Shown: piece by piece, positions 8,321 to 14,583 of the stretch
Position numbering within the stretch: the first letter of the stretch is position 1
Layout: every line of letters starts with the position of its first letter
Assembly: GCA_025462785.1 (NCBI GenBank)
Contig: JAOAPG010000396.1
Span: 1 to 22,147 of the forward strand
DNA length: 22,147 nt
Source: Acidobacteriaceae bacterium
GTDB taxonomy: Bacteria > Acidobacteriota > Terriglobia > Terriglobales > Acidobacteriaceae
Direction: 5' to 3'
The notes under the pieces: generated by a model
Database searches by the model: none
What the model saw: only the letters and a program-made list of their open reading frames with translations
Told to the model about the DNA's origin: nothing
Made by a program: the position numbers and the translations under genes

Positions 8321-9163
8321 TCAGTTTGCCACGATTGCAATTCCCGCGTCATCGGCAGCCGCGATAATCGGCTCCCCGTCAATCAGCAGACACTTGCCTC
8401 CGTCGATCGCTAAACAGGTTGCGCTTGATTTATGCATAACTTCGATTGTTTTTACACCGATTACCGGAACATCGAATCGCATATCCTGATTCGGTTTCGC
8501 GATTTTTACCACGGTCAGCGTCCGGCTCAAAGTGGACGCATCTGCTTCCAGCGACCGCATGATCTCTCCAGCGCGTTCGATCGTGGCGTCTGTGCCTTCC
8601 ATGGCTTCGACTGCCACGCAAGCGGCTTCGGCCACGACCACGGTTTGACCAATGTCATACTGCGCCATGTGGCGTGCCACATCGCGCCCATATTCAATAT
8701 TCTTAATTTCTTGATTAGAAGGCGCGCGTTTGGTCAGAACTCCTGGTCTTGCCAGCAGCGGCTCCAGCAGCGAGGTTGAACTCTCAAGCGTGATGCCTTC
8801 ATCCGCCAGGACCTTGGCTACAGCGCCAAGTAAGGAATCTGTATTGCGCGTTCCCAAGGAAAGCAGTAATTTTGCCAGCCGCCAATCCGGTCGGATGCTG
8901 GAGAAGATTTGTTTGTGCTTCACCTGTCCAGCCATGATGGCTCTCGTCACGTTTTCGCGCTGAAAGGTCTCAATCAGTTTCGAAAGTTCGCCCAGCGAAA
9001 GCCAATGCACCGCAACCGCTCCGTGAGCGTCGATCTCGGGGTATGCCTCCTCTTTAATCGCGGCAACGATTACCTCCAAACCCTGCGCGCGAGCGGCGTC
9101 CAGTACCAGCAATGGGAAGCGACCGTTACCGGCGATTAATCCCAAGCGTTTCGAAATGGTCAA
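8321..9163 (-). CDS. lpxI: UDP-2,3-diacylglucosamine pyrophosphatase LpxI
   Basis: LpxI hydrolyses UDP-2,3-diacylglucosamine to lipid X and UMP, the fourth step of lipid A synthesis; it replaces LpxH in many non-enteric lineages. The 280-residue length matches the family. Features are the N-terminal LGLIAGNGRFPLLV (residues 7-20), GQVKHKQIF (79-87), RNTDSLLGAVAKVLADEGI (106-124) and the C-terminal PNQDMRFDVPVIGVKT block with Asp227 and Asp231, the region of the known catalytic aspartate. The start is TTG: GAGGA sits 6 bases upstream, and the protein then begins exactly as homologues do. It lies downstream of lpxA, separated by an oppositely oriented small ORF, so it may have its own promoter. 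Confidence 0.95.
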   Translation of the reverse strand: MTISKRLGLIAGNGRFPLLVLDAARAQGLEVIVAAIKEEAYPEIDAHGAVAVHWLSLGELSKLIETFQRENVTRAIMAGQVKHKQIFSSIRPDWRLAKLLLSLGTRNTDSLLGAVAKVLADEGITLESSTSLLEPLLARPGVLTKRAPSNQEIKNIEYGRDVARHMAQYDIGQTVVVAEAACVAVEAMEGTDATIERAGEIMRSLEADASTLSRTLTVVKIAKPNQDMRFDVPVIGVKTIEVMHKSSATCLAIDGGKCLLIDGEPIIAAADDAGIAIVAN

Positions 9164-9169
9164 GATACG

Positions 9170-9174
9170 TCCTC
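9170..9174 (-). promoter_or_regulatory. Shine-Dalgarno fixing the lpxI TTG start
   Basis: GAGGA on the minus strand, 6 bases before TTG at 9163. This ideal spacing supports the unusual start codon over any internal ATG. Confidence 0.7.
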
Positions 9175-9259
9175 AAGAACACGATTATGAGTGAAAAAGT
9201 ATTGCCTGCCGATCCAGGAGGGGGGAAACTCTTCGCGGCTCCTTATTCAATGAGCAGTT

Positions 9260-9592
9260 ATGCCGGATCGCTCGCCTCTAATCAACGATCCCCTCAACTA
9301 TCTTTGGAGATTCGCTATCGCATCAGCGGGACAACACAACTTCCGATTTTCGCCCGAATGCGCAGCTCATCTGCGCGAACAAATAAAGTCAGGCCTCGAA
9401 GTTCATCGCGTCGGACGATATGAATTCAAGGAACGCTGCACAGAAGCGGAAGCGAATCTTGCAAAACTCGTTGAATACATGCTTGCGGAACAGATTGCCC
9501 ATCAGCCAGCGTCACGCATATTACCGGAAAGCGTTCTGTTCAATGCGCTCCATCATTCAAAACTGTGTCCCGGCTTGTGGCCCTTGTGCTAA
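9260..9592 (+). CDS. Small hypothetical protein with C-terminal cysteine motif, antisense within the lpx block
   Basis: The 110-residue frame is the only substantial ORF in the 434-base gap between lpxA and lpxI, and it is on the opposite strand. The sequence looks protein-like: an amphipathic, Glu/Lys/Arg-rich helical centre (about 32-80, including EVHRVGRYEFKERCTEAEANL) and a C-terminus ending CPGLWPLC. Cysteines are at 34, 60, 103 and 110. I cannot name a family. The ATG at 9260 has an in-frame TGA three codons upstream (9251-9253), and only a weak GAG precedes it. It ends 5 bases from the lpxA stop, tail to tail. A non-coding spacer remains possible. Confidence 0.5.
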   Translation: MPDRSPLINDPLNYLWRFAIASAGQHNFRFSPECAAHLREQIKSGLEVHRVGRYEFKERCTEAEANLAKLVEYMLAEQIAHQPASRILPESVLFNALHHSKLCPGLWPLC

Positions 9593-9597
9593 TCGTC

Positions 9598-10374
9598 CTA
9601 CTTGATCACTCCCCGCTCTGACTCTTCGATAAATCGGATCAGCATTGCTACATCTTCGCCAATATCCTGTTCCGCTTTCAATTTCTCTACTGCCTGCGTC
9701 GTGTTCAGCCTGGAAGCCAGCAAGAGCTTATAAGCATGGTGGATCTTGCTGATGCGCTCCTTGCTGAAACCTCGGCGATCGAGCCCAATCGCGTTTAAGC
9801 CGTAAGCATGAGTGTCCCGTGCCGCGACCGTCTTTGAGAATGGGAGGACATCTTTGGTGACTGTTGTCCCTCCCCCGATAAATGAGTGCGCACCGATGCG
9901 GACGAAGTGATGCACGGGACAGAGCGCCCCTACCTGAGCCCATTCCTCGACGACTACGTGGCCCCCCAGGGTTGCCCCATTCGCGAGAATCACATGGTCT
10001 CCAATCACACAGTCATGGGCTATATGTGTGTAGGCCATGACCAGAATGTGGCTGCCCACACGCGTAATGCCGCCACCTTTAACGGTCCCGCGATTGATGG
10101 TTGCGAACTCGCGGATCTGATTGTGATTGCCCATTTCAAGACGCGTAGGCTCCCCGGCGTAACTAATATCCTGCGGTGCCAAGCCGATTGAGCAGAACGG
10201 AAAGAAGGTATTGTCGGTTCCGATTTCCGTCGGGCCTTCAATTGTAACGTGAGAGACAAGATGACAGCCTTCGCCAATTTCTACTTCAGCCCCGATCACA
10301 CAGTAGGGGCCAATTTTGCAGGAAGCGTGTATCCGGGAGCCCGGGTCAACGATTGCGGTGGGATGAACGTTCAT
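9598..10374 (-). CDS. lpxA: UDP-N-acetylglucosamine O-acyltransferase LpxA
   Basis: LpxA transfers an R-3-hydroxyacyl chain from ACP to UDP-GlcNAc (or UDP-GlcNAc3N in some species), the first step of lipid A synthesis. From the ATG at 10374 it has 258 residues, beginning MNVHPTAIVDPG as in homologues; a TTG 12 bases upstream is an alternative. The hexapeptide-repeat left-handed beta helix covers about residues 3-185. HIAHDC contains the catalytic His (residue 120 here, equivalent to E. coli His125). The YAGEPTRLE and RGTVKGGG blocks are present, and a Gly sits at the position matching E. coli Gly173, a chain-length determinant. The C-terminal helices start at GLDRRGFSKERI. It is 65 bases downstream of fabZ. 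Confidence 0.97.
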   Translation of the reverse strand: MNVHPTAIVDPGSRIHASCKIGPYCVIGAEVEIGEGCHLVSHVTIEGPTEIGTDNTFFPFCSIGLAPQDISYAGEPTRLEMGNHNQIREFATINRGTVKGGGITRVGSHILVMAYTHIAHDCVIGDHVILANGATLGGHVVVEEWAQVGALCPVHHFVRIGAHSFIGGGTTVTKDVLPFSKTVAARDTHAYGLNAIGLDRRGFSKERISKIHHAYKLLLASRLNTTQAVEKLKAEQDIGEDVAMLIRFIEESERGVIK

Positions 10375-10439
10375 TAATGTCTGCAAGCTTGGATTATCGC
10401 AGGCTTGGATGTGCGGCTTGCTTCGCGGACCAAGAATAA

Positions 10440-10991
10440 TTACCGCTCCTCGCTTCCGGAGCTTGGCGCGGTTCCCTCCACTGGTACGCGTCCGCGAGAG
10501 CTATCAATCAACTGGCAAGTGACGGTCGCTTCCGCCACCCGCTTTTCCCCGACGTAGGCGATGCCCTCCATTCGAACCGCGATCATACGTGCGGTTTCGC
10601 GCCAAGCCTTAGCTTCAACTTCCAGGCGCAACTGATCGCCGGGAACTACGGGACGCCGAAATTTGGCGCGCTCGATCCCAGTAAAAACCATCAACTTATT
10701 CGTCCGATCTTCGACTTCAGTAAGCAGCAGCGCGCCTCCAGCCTGAGCCAATGCTTCGACAATAAGCACACCGGGCATAATGGGGATGCCAGGGAAATGT
10801 CCTAGGAAGAAGGGCTCGTTAAACGTGACATTCTTTATGGCGACAATTCGCTGCTTGCGGGTAAGATCGAGGACACGATCAATGAGCAACAGTGGATAAC
10901 GATGCGGCAAAATCCGAAGAATGTCGTTGATGTCCAGCGCTGTCTTACCAGTTGCCGGAGTTTCTGAGATGGGATGAGCAGTATCGGTCAT
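10440..10991 (-). CDS. fabZ: 3-hydroxyacyl-ACP dehydratase FabZ
   Basis: FabZ dehydrates 3-hydroxyacyl-ACP in fatty acid synthesis and competes with LpxA for the same 3-hydroxyacyl-ACP pool, which explains why the two genes are neighbours in many bacteria. The hot-dog fold signatures are clear: ILPHRYPLLLIDRV (residues 27-40), then GHFPGIPIMPGVLIVEALAQ (64-83), with catalytic His65 and Glu79. At 183 residues it is longer than the usual 145-150. The excess is a polar N-terminal lead of about 18 residues and a Ser/Gly/Glu-rich C-terminal tail after about residue 165. The tail shows no known domain. A perfect TATAAT lies upstream at 11014-11019, so fabZ is probably first in its transcript. Confidence 0.97.
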   Translation of the reverse strand: MTDTAHPISETPATGKTALDINDILRILPHRYPLLLIDRVLDLTRKQRIVAIKNVTFNEPFFLGHFPGIPIMPGVLIVEALAQAGGALLLTEVEDRTNKLMVFTGIERAKFRRPVVPGDQLRLEVEAKAWRETARMIAVRMEGIAYVGEKRVAEATVTCQLIDSSRGRVPVEGTAPSSGSEER

Positions 10992-11013
10992 TCGAGTCTA
11001 GTCAAGATCGACG

Positions 11014-11019
11014 ATTATA
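11014..11019 (-). promoter_or_regulatory. Candidate -10 box of the fabZ-lpxA transcript
   Basis: TATAAT on the minus strand, 22 bases before the fabZ ATG. The hexamer is a perfect sigma70-type -10, but the sequence 17 bases upstream (AACTCA) is a poor -35, so confidence is limited. The region also serves the divergent M20 gene starting at 11085. Confidence 0.45.
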
Positions 11020-11084
11020 CTGTACCGCACCGCTCCTGAGTTGGTGAACAAACCACGTAAGTCACACAACCGTATAAAGGGAAA

Positions 11085-12299
11085 ATGAAGAAGATTCGGA
11101 AAGACCCCAAACTGACCCCGCAGAACCCTCAGCATATTTCATCGACCTCGAAATCAGATCCAAAAGACGTCCTGAATTATTTCGAGGAACGGCGAGACGA
11201 TATCGTTCAAAGCATAAAACAGCTCGTGGAGATTGAATCTCCAAGCGACGTAAAGCAATCAGTAGACCGCCTCGGGTCCGTGCTCGCCGGACGCTTTGGC
11301 GATCTTGGAGGAAACGTCGAGATTCACAAAGCCGAAAAATTTGGCAATCACCTCCAGGTAAACTTCGCCGGCCGGAACGGCCGGAAGCCGGTCTTGCTGC
11401 TAGGTCACATGGATACCGTCTATCCCATCGGAACCATCTCGACCATGCCCTACCGGGTTGACAAAGAACGGGTATGGGGGCCGGGCACGCTCGACATGAA
11501 GTCCGGGATTGCGTTCATCCTTCATGCGATCGAGGGGCTCCGAGATTGGTACGCACATGAACTGCCGCGGCCTGTGACGGTCCTGCTGGTTTCCGATGAA
11601 GAGGTGGGTAGCGATTCATCACGGCATATTACGGAAGCGCTCGCCAAAAAATCTGCCGCGGTCCTTGTAATGGAACCCTCGTTCGGATTGAAGGGTGCAG
11701 TCAAGACCGCCCGCAAAGGAGTGGGCGAGTACATCCTCAAAATCAAAGGCGTTGCGGCACACTCAGGACTGGATTTCGAAAAAGGCCAGAGCGCAGTTCT
11801 CGAACTGGCCAAGCAAATTGAAGAGATTTCGCGGTTCACCGACCTTCAGCGCGGACTCACCGTGAACGTCGGGACCGTTCAAGGCGGAACGCGTGGGAAC
11901 GTGGTTCCTGCGGAAGCAAAGGCGACTGTAGATGTGCGGATTGCACGAATGGAAGATGGCGCTGGCATTCATCGGAAGATTCGCTCACTCACTCCGTTTA
12001 ACCGCAAGTGCAAGATCGAGGTCATAGGCGGTCTGAATCGCCCTCCGATGGAGCGCACTGCAGGAGTGGCGATGCTGTACGAAAAAGCGGGTGCTATCGC
12101 GAAAGAACTCGGCTGGAAACTTCAGGAGGCGGCGGTCGGAGGTGGCTCAGACGGAAATTTCACCTCCGCCCTCGGAATACCCACTCTGGATGGGCTTGGA
12201 GGCGTAGGCGAGGGAGCGCATGCCAACCACGAATCAGTGCTGATTTCGGAGTTGCCTAAACGCGCAGCGCTGCTTGCCCGCCTGATTGGAGCTGTATAG
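11085..12299 (+). CDS. M20-family metallocarboxypeptidase (glutamate carboxypeptidase/CPG2-like)
   Basis: This is a co-catalytic di-zinc peptidase. Its site is complete: His108 and Asp110 in LLGHMDTVYP, bridging Asp137 in GPGTLDMKSG, general base Glu172 and ligand Glu173 in SDEEVGS, Glu197 in VMEPSFG, and His379 in GAHANHE. Spacing closely follows carboxypeptidase G2. The lid/dimerisation domain spans about residues 205-315, with the KGVAAHSG motif. The length of 404 residues is normal, and no signal peptide is visible, so it is predicted to be cytoplasmic. Likely substrates are C-terminal glutamate or aminoacyl conjugates; which one cannot be read from sequence. It is divergent from fabZ, with no evident functional link. 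Confidence 0.93.
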   Translation: MKKIRKDPKLTPQNPQHISSTSKSDPKDVLNYFEERRDDIVQSIKQLVEIESPSDVKQSVDRLGSVLAGRFGDLGGNVEIHKAEKFGNHLQVNFAGRNGRKPVLLLGHMDTVYPIGTISTMPYRVDKERVWGPGTLDMKSGIAFILHAIEGLRDWYAHELPRPVTVLLVSDEEVGSDSSRHITEALAKKSAAVLVMEPSFGLKGAVKTARKGVGEYILKIKGVAAHSGLDFEKGQSAVLELAKQIEEISRFTDLQRGLTVNVGTVQGGTRGNVVPAEAKATVDVRIARMEDGAGIHRKIRSLTPFNRKCKIEVIGGLNRPPMERTAGVAMLYEKAGAIAKELGWKLQEAAVGGGSDGNFTSALGIPTLDGLGGVGEGAHANHESVLISELPKRAALLARLIGAV

Positions 12300-12323
12300 A
12301 GCGAAGCGCGCAACAGTTACACG

Positions 12324-12360
12324 GCACCTGCCAACGCCTTAGCCTTTGACTCTAAGGTGC
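12324..12360. repeat. Overlapping inverted repeats across the tatA promoter
   Basis: CCTTAG (12337-12342) and CTAAGG (12352-12357) are perfect arms around a 9-base spacer. GCACCT (12324-12329) and AGGTGC (12355-12360) form a second, mutually exclusive pair. The spacer of the first pair contains the predicted -35 box, so a dimeric repressor binding here would block the promoter. Alternatively this is a weak terminator for the M20 gene; no T-run follows, which argues against that. Confidence 0.4.
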
Positions 12361-12374
12361 TCAAAGCCTAGAAT
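12346..12374 (+). promoter_or_regulatory. Sigma70-type promoter of the tatA-ccdA-tlpA-dsbD operon
   Basis: TTGACT (12346-12351) and TAGAAT (12369-12374) are separated by exactly 17 bases, one mismatch each from the TTGACA and TATAAT consensus. Transcription would start near 12381, about 47 bases before the tatA ATG. This is the best promoter I see in the window. Confidence 0.65.
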
Positions 12375-12417
12375 TTAGGTTGGGAGCGCAGTGAACATTC
12401 AACGTTTACGATCCCAT

Positions 12418-12422
12418 GGAGG
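12418..12422 (+). promoter_or_regulatory. Shine-Dalgarno fixing the tatA start
   Basis: GGAGG lies 5 bases before ATG 12428. It overlaps an earlier in-frame ATG at 12416, which therefore is not the likely start. Confidence 0.75.
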
Positions 12423-12427
12423 TTCGT

Positions 12428-12619
12428 ATGGGTGAGGGTTTATTTCAGCCGTTGCATCTGCTCGTAATCCTGGGCATCGCGTTACTGATTTTCGGGCCAA
12501 GTAAGCTGGCTGGATTGGGCAAAGGCCTGGGTGAAGGCATTCGTAACTTTAAAGACTCTATGAAAGACGAACCGAAAACGCCTCCCGCGACGCCTGCCGA
12601 CACCGAGAAGAAGGCGTAG
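12428..12619 (+). CDS. tatA: Sec-independent translocase subunit TatA
   Basis: TatA forms the pore-like component of the twin-arginine pathway that exports folded proteins. The 63-residue protein has one N-terminal span (about residues 8-20, HLLVILGIALLIFG), the FGP hinge at about 19-21, an amphipathic helix (KLAGLGKGLGEGIRNFKDSM) and a charged Pro/Thr-rich tail ending in lysines. This is the classical TatA/E layout. The start at 12428 is set by GGAGG; starting at 12416 would add four residues before the span. It is the first gene of a likely operon with ccdA 61 bases downstream. No tatB or tatC is in the window, so it must work with components encoded elsewhere. Confidence 0.93.
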   Translation: MGEGLFQPLHLLVILGIALLIFGPSKLAGLGKGLGEGIRNFKDSMKDEPKTPPATPADTEKKA

Positions 12620-12680
12620 TCAGTATTTGTGTAACCTGGCGCGGTTAGAAGCATCTCTCGTGTAGGTGCAATAATTCAGA

Positions 12681-13403
12681 ATGTCCACTCTGCCTCTTCC
12701 GATCGCAGCCTTTTTTGCGGGGTTGGTCTCGTTTCTATCTCCTTGCGTTTTGCCGCTCGTGCCCGGCTACGTTTCGTTGATCTCGGGGGTGGGAGTTGAA
12801 GAGCTAAAGTCGCAGGAAACTCACCTTCTCCGCAAGGTGATGTTGAACTCGATTGCGTTTATTTTGGGCTTCAGCGTTGTGTTCATTGCGTTAGGCGCGA
12901 TATCCACTGAAGTCGGCCAGTTAATGGCCCATTACAAATCGCTCTTGGCGCGAGTGGCTGGCGTGGTCATAGTTTTATTCGGACTTCATCTGACCGGCAT
13001 TTTCCGAATCAACGCTCTCTATGCGGACAAACGCCTGCACAATGTTAAGGGTGGAAGCACAGCAGGCGGCGCGTTTCTGATCGGTTTTGCATTTGCGTTC
13101 GGGTGGACTCCATGCGTGGGGCCGATTCTGGCGGTGATTCTTGGTTTCGCCGCAACACAGGATTCCGTTACCAAGGGAATTGCTTTATTAGCGATCTATT
13201 CAATGGGACTTGCCGTTCCCTTTCTGCTGACAGCTTTTGGCATCCAGCGTTTTTTGAAGTTCTATGGCCGTTTCCGCGCACATATGCACGCGGTGGAAGT
13301 GGCCAGCGGAGGCCTGTTAATCGCACTCGGGATACTTCTAGTCGCGGGGAAATTTACTTTGTTGTCGAACTACTTATCTTTCTTGGGACGATTTGCGCTT
13401 TGA
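12681..13403 (+). CDS. ccdA: CcdA-type transmembrane thiol-disulfide electron carrier (DsbD-beta-like)
   Basis: CcdA passes electrons from cytoplasmic thioredoxin across the inner membrane to periplasmic thiol proteins. The 240-residue protein is hydrophobic, with about six membrane spans. The two reactive cysteines sit in the diagnostic inverted-repeat motifs: Cys22 in LSPCVLPLVPGY and Cys145 in GWTPCVGPIL. The size fits CcdA rather than full DsbD, which carries extra periplasmic domains at both ends. A TlpA-like thioredoxin follows after 31 bases, and a DsbD-alpha-like protein follows that. The operon therefore appears to supply all three DsbD modules separately. It probably serves cytochrome c maturation or periplasmic disulfide reduction. 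Confidence 0.93.
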   Translation: MSTLPLPIAAFFAGLVSFLSPCVLPLVPGYVSLISGVGVEELKSQETHLLRKVMLNSIAFILGFSVVFIALGAISTEVGQLMAHYKSLLARVAGVVIVLFGLHLTGIFRINALYADKRLHNVKGGSTAGGAFLIGFAFAFGWTPCVGPILAVILGFAATQDSVTKGIALLAIYSMGLAVPFLLTAFGIQRFLKFYGRFRAHMHAVEVASGGLLIALGILLVAGKFTLLSNYLSFLGRFAL

Positions 13404-13434
13404 GTAGTTATGACGCGTATATCAGGAGTTTTGT

Positions 13435-13998
13435 GTGAGACGTGATCCAGTTGTAATCATCGTAGTTGCCATGGTCGTTTCGCTGATGTTGGTTTATGGA
13501 ATTCACAAAGCACATCAGGGTACCGGACCCTCTGCGAACAGCAGTTCGAGCTTGCAAGGAAAGTTGGCGCCAGATTTCACGTTGACTTCGCTTGATGGTA
13601 AGACAGTCCATCTTTCTGACTATCGCGGGAAAGCGGTGCTGCTGAATTTCTGGGCAACTTGGTGCGAACCTTGCAAAATTGAGATGCCGTGGTTCGTCGA
13701 GATGCAGAAGGAATACGGAGCGCAGGGCTTGCAGATCCTCGGGGTAGCCATGGACGACGCGAGCCCAAAGGATATTTCGGACTTTGCTAAACAGATGGGC
13801 GTGAATTACCCGATCGTAGTTGGAAAAGACTCCGTTGGAGACGCATATGGCGGAGTTCAGTTCCTCCCTGCCACCTTCTATGTTGGACGCGACGGCAAAG
13901 TGGTGGACAAGGTATTCGGACTTAAAGGCCGTGGCGAAATTCAGGACTACATAAAGAAGGCACTCGCCAGCGGACCCGTGACGCAGGCAGAGAAGTAG
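13435..13998 (+). CDS. Membrane-anchored TlpA/ResA-like thiol-disulfide oxidoreductase
   Basis: An uncleaved N-terminal anchor (about residues 5-22) is followed by a short Ser-rich linker and a thioredoxin fold (about 43-180). The active site is WCEPC, with Cys77 and Cys80, and the cis-proline is Pro145 in FLPATF. The APDFTLTSLDGKTVHLSDYRGKAVLLNFWATWC opening and the inserted VAMDD segment are typical of AhpC/TSA-related TlpA/ResA proteins that reduce apocytochrome c or other periplasmic disulfides. The start is GTG: AGGAG at 13424-13428 lies 6 bases upstream. It sits 31 bases after ccdA, its likely electron donor, and plays the part of the DsbD gamma domain. Confidence 0.92.
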   Translation: MRRDPVVIIVVAMVVSLMLVYGIHKAHQGTGPSANSSSSLQGKLAPDFTLTSLDGKTVHLSDYRGKAVLLNFWATWCEPCKIEMPWFVEMQKEYGAQGLQILGVAMDDASPKDISDFAKQMGVNYPIVVGKDSVGDAYGGVQFLPATFYVGRDGKVVDKVFGLKGRGEIQDYIKKALASGPVTQAEK

Positions 13999-14038
13999 GT
14001 CCAGTTAACTCGAATTCGCGAGCCGCATCACTTCTTTT

Positions 14039-14575
14039 ATGAAGACAATCGGACGAGTATGCAGTTCAGCACTCTTGTTAACTCTTGCCGCGTTAGCCCA
14101 GGAGATTCCCGGCAAGAAAGCCCCATCGGTCACCATGACACCCTTGGAGCTGCAAACGGTGACACGGGGCAAGGCGAACAAGGTGGAGCTTCAATTTCAA
14201 GTAGGCTCGGGCTTCCACATCAATTCCAACAAACCCACTCTCAATTATTTAATCCCTACAACCCTGAAGCTCGATGCTCCGACCGATATCGTGCTTGGAG
14301 TAACGTACCCGGTGGGCGAGGAAGCGAGCTTCCCTTTTGCACCTGACGACAAGCTCAGTGTGTATAGCGGAACCTTCAACTTGGCGGTTGGAGTACGACC
14401 TTTAAAAGGCATGCTGCCTGGCAAGTATGTTCTGCGTGGAAACCTGAGATACCAGGCTTGCGATAATGCTTCCTGCTATCCGCCGAAGCAGCTGCCTGTG
14501 GAATTTAACGTTAAGGTGGTTAAGGGTCCGCCACCTCCGCGGCATAATCCGGCTCAAAGCCCTCACATTCACTAG
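14039..14575 (+). CDS. Exported DsbD-alpha-like (disulfide corrector) domain protein
   Basis: A signal peptide (about residues 1-20, ending LAALAQE) leads into an immunoglobulin-like beta domain of about 135 residues. The diagnostic part is LRYQACDNASCYPPKQLPVEF: Cys141 and Cys146 followed by YPP match the active-site loop of the N-terminal DsbD domain, where the cysteines are five residues apart in between (C-x5-C); here the spacing is C-x4-C. The C-terminus is a short Pro/His-rich tail. In DsbD this domain takes electrons from the gamma domain and passes them to DsbC, DsbG or CcmG. Standing alone beside ccdA and a TlpA-like protein, it likely does the same job. It ends 8 bases from the convergent gltX. 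Confidence 0.8.
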   Translation: MKTIGRVCSSALLLTLAALAQEIPGKKAPSVTMTPLELQTVTRGKANKVELQFQVGSGFHINSNKPTLNYLIPTTLKLDAPTDIVLGVTYPVGEEASFPFAPDDKLSVYSGTFNLAVGVRPLKGMLPGKYVLRGNLRYQACDNASCYPPKQLPVEFNVKVVKGPPPPRHNPAQSPHIH

Positions 14576-14583
14576 ATTGCGAC

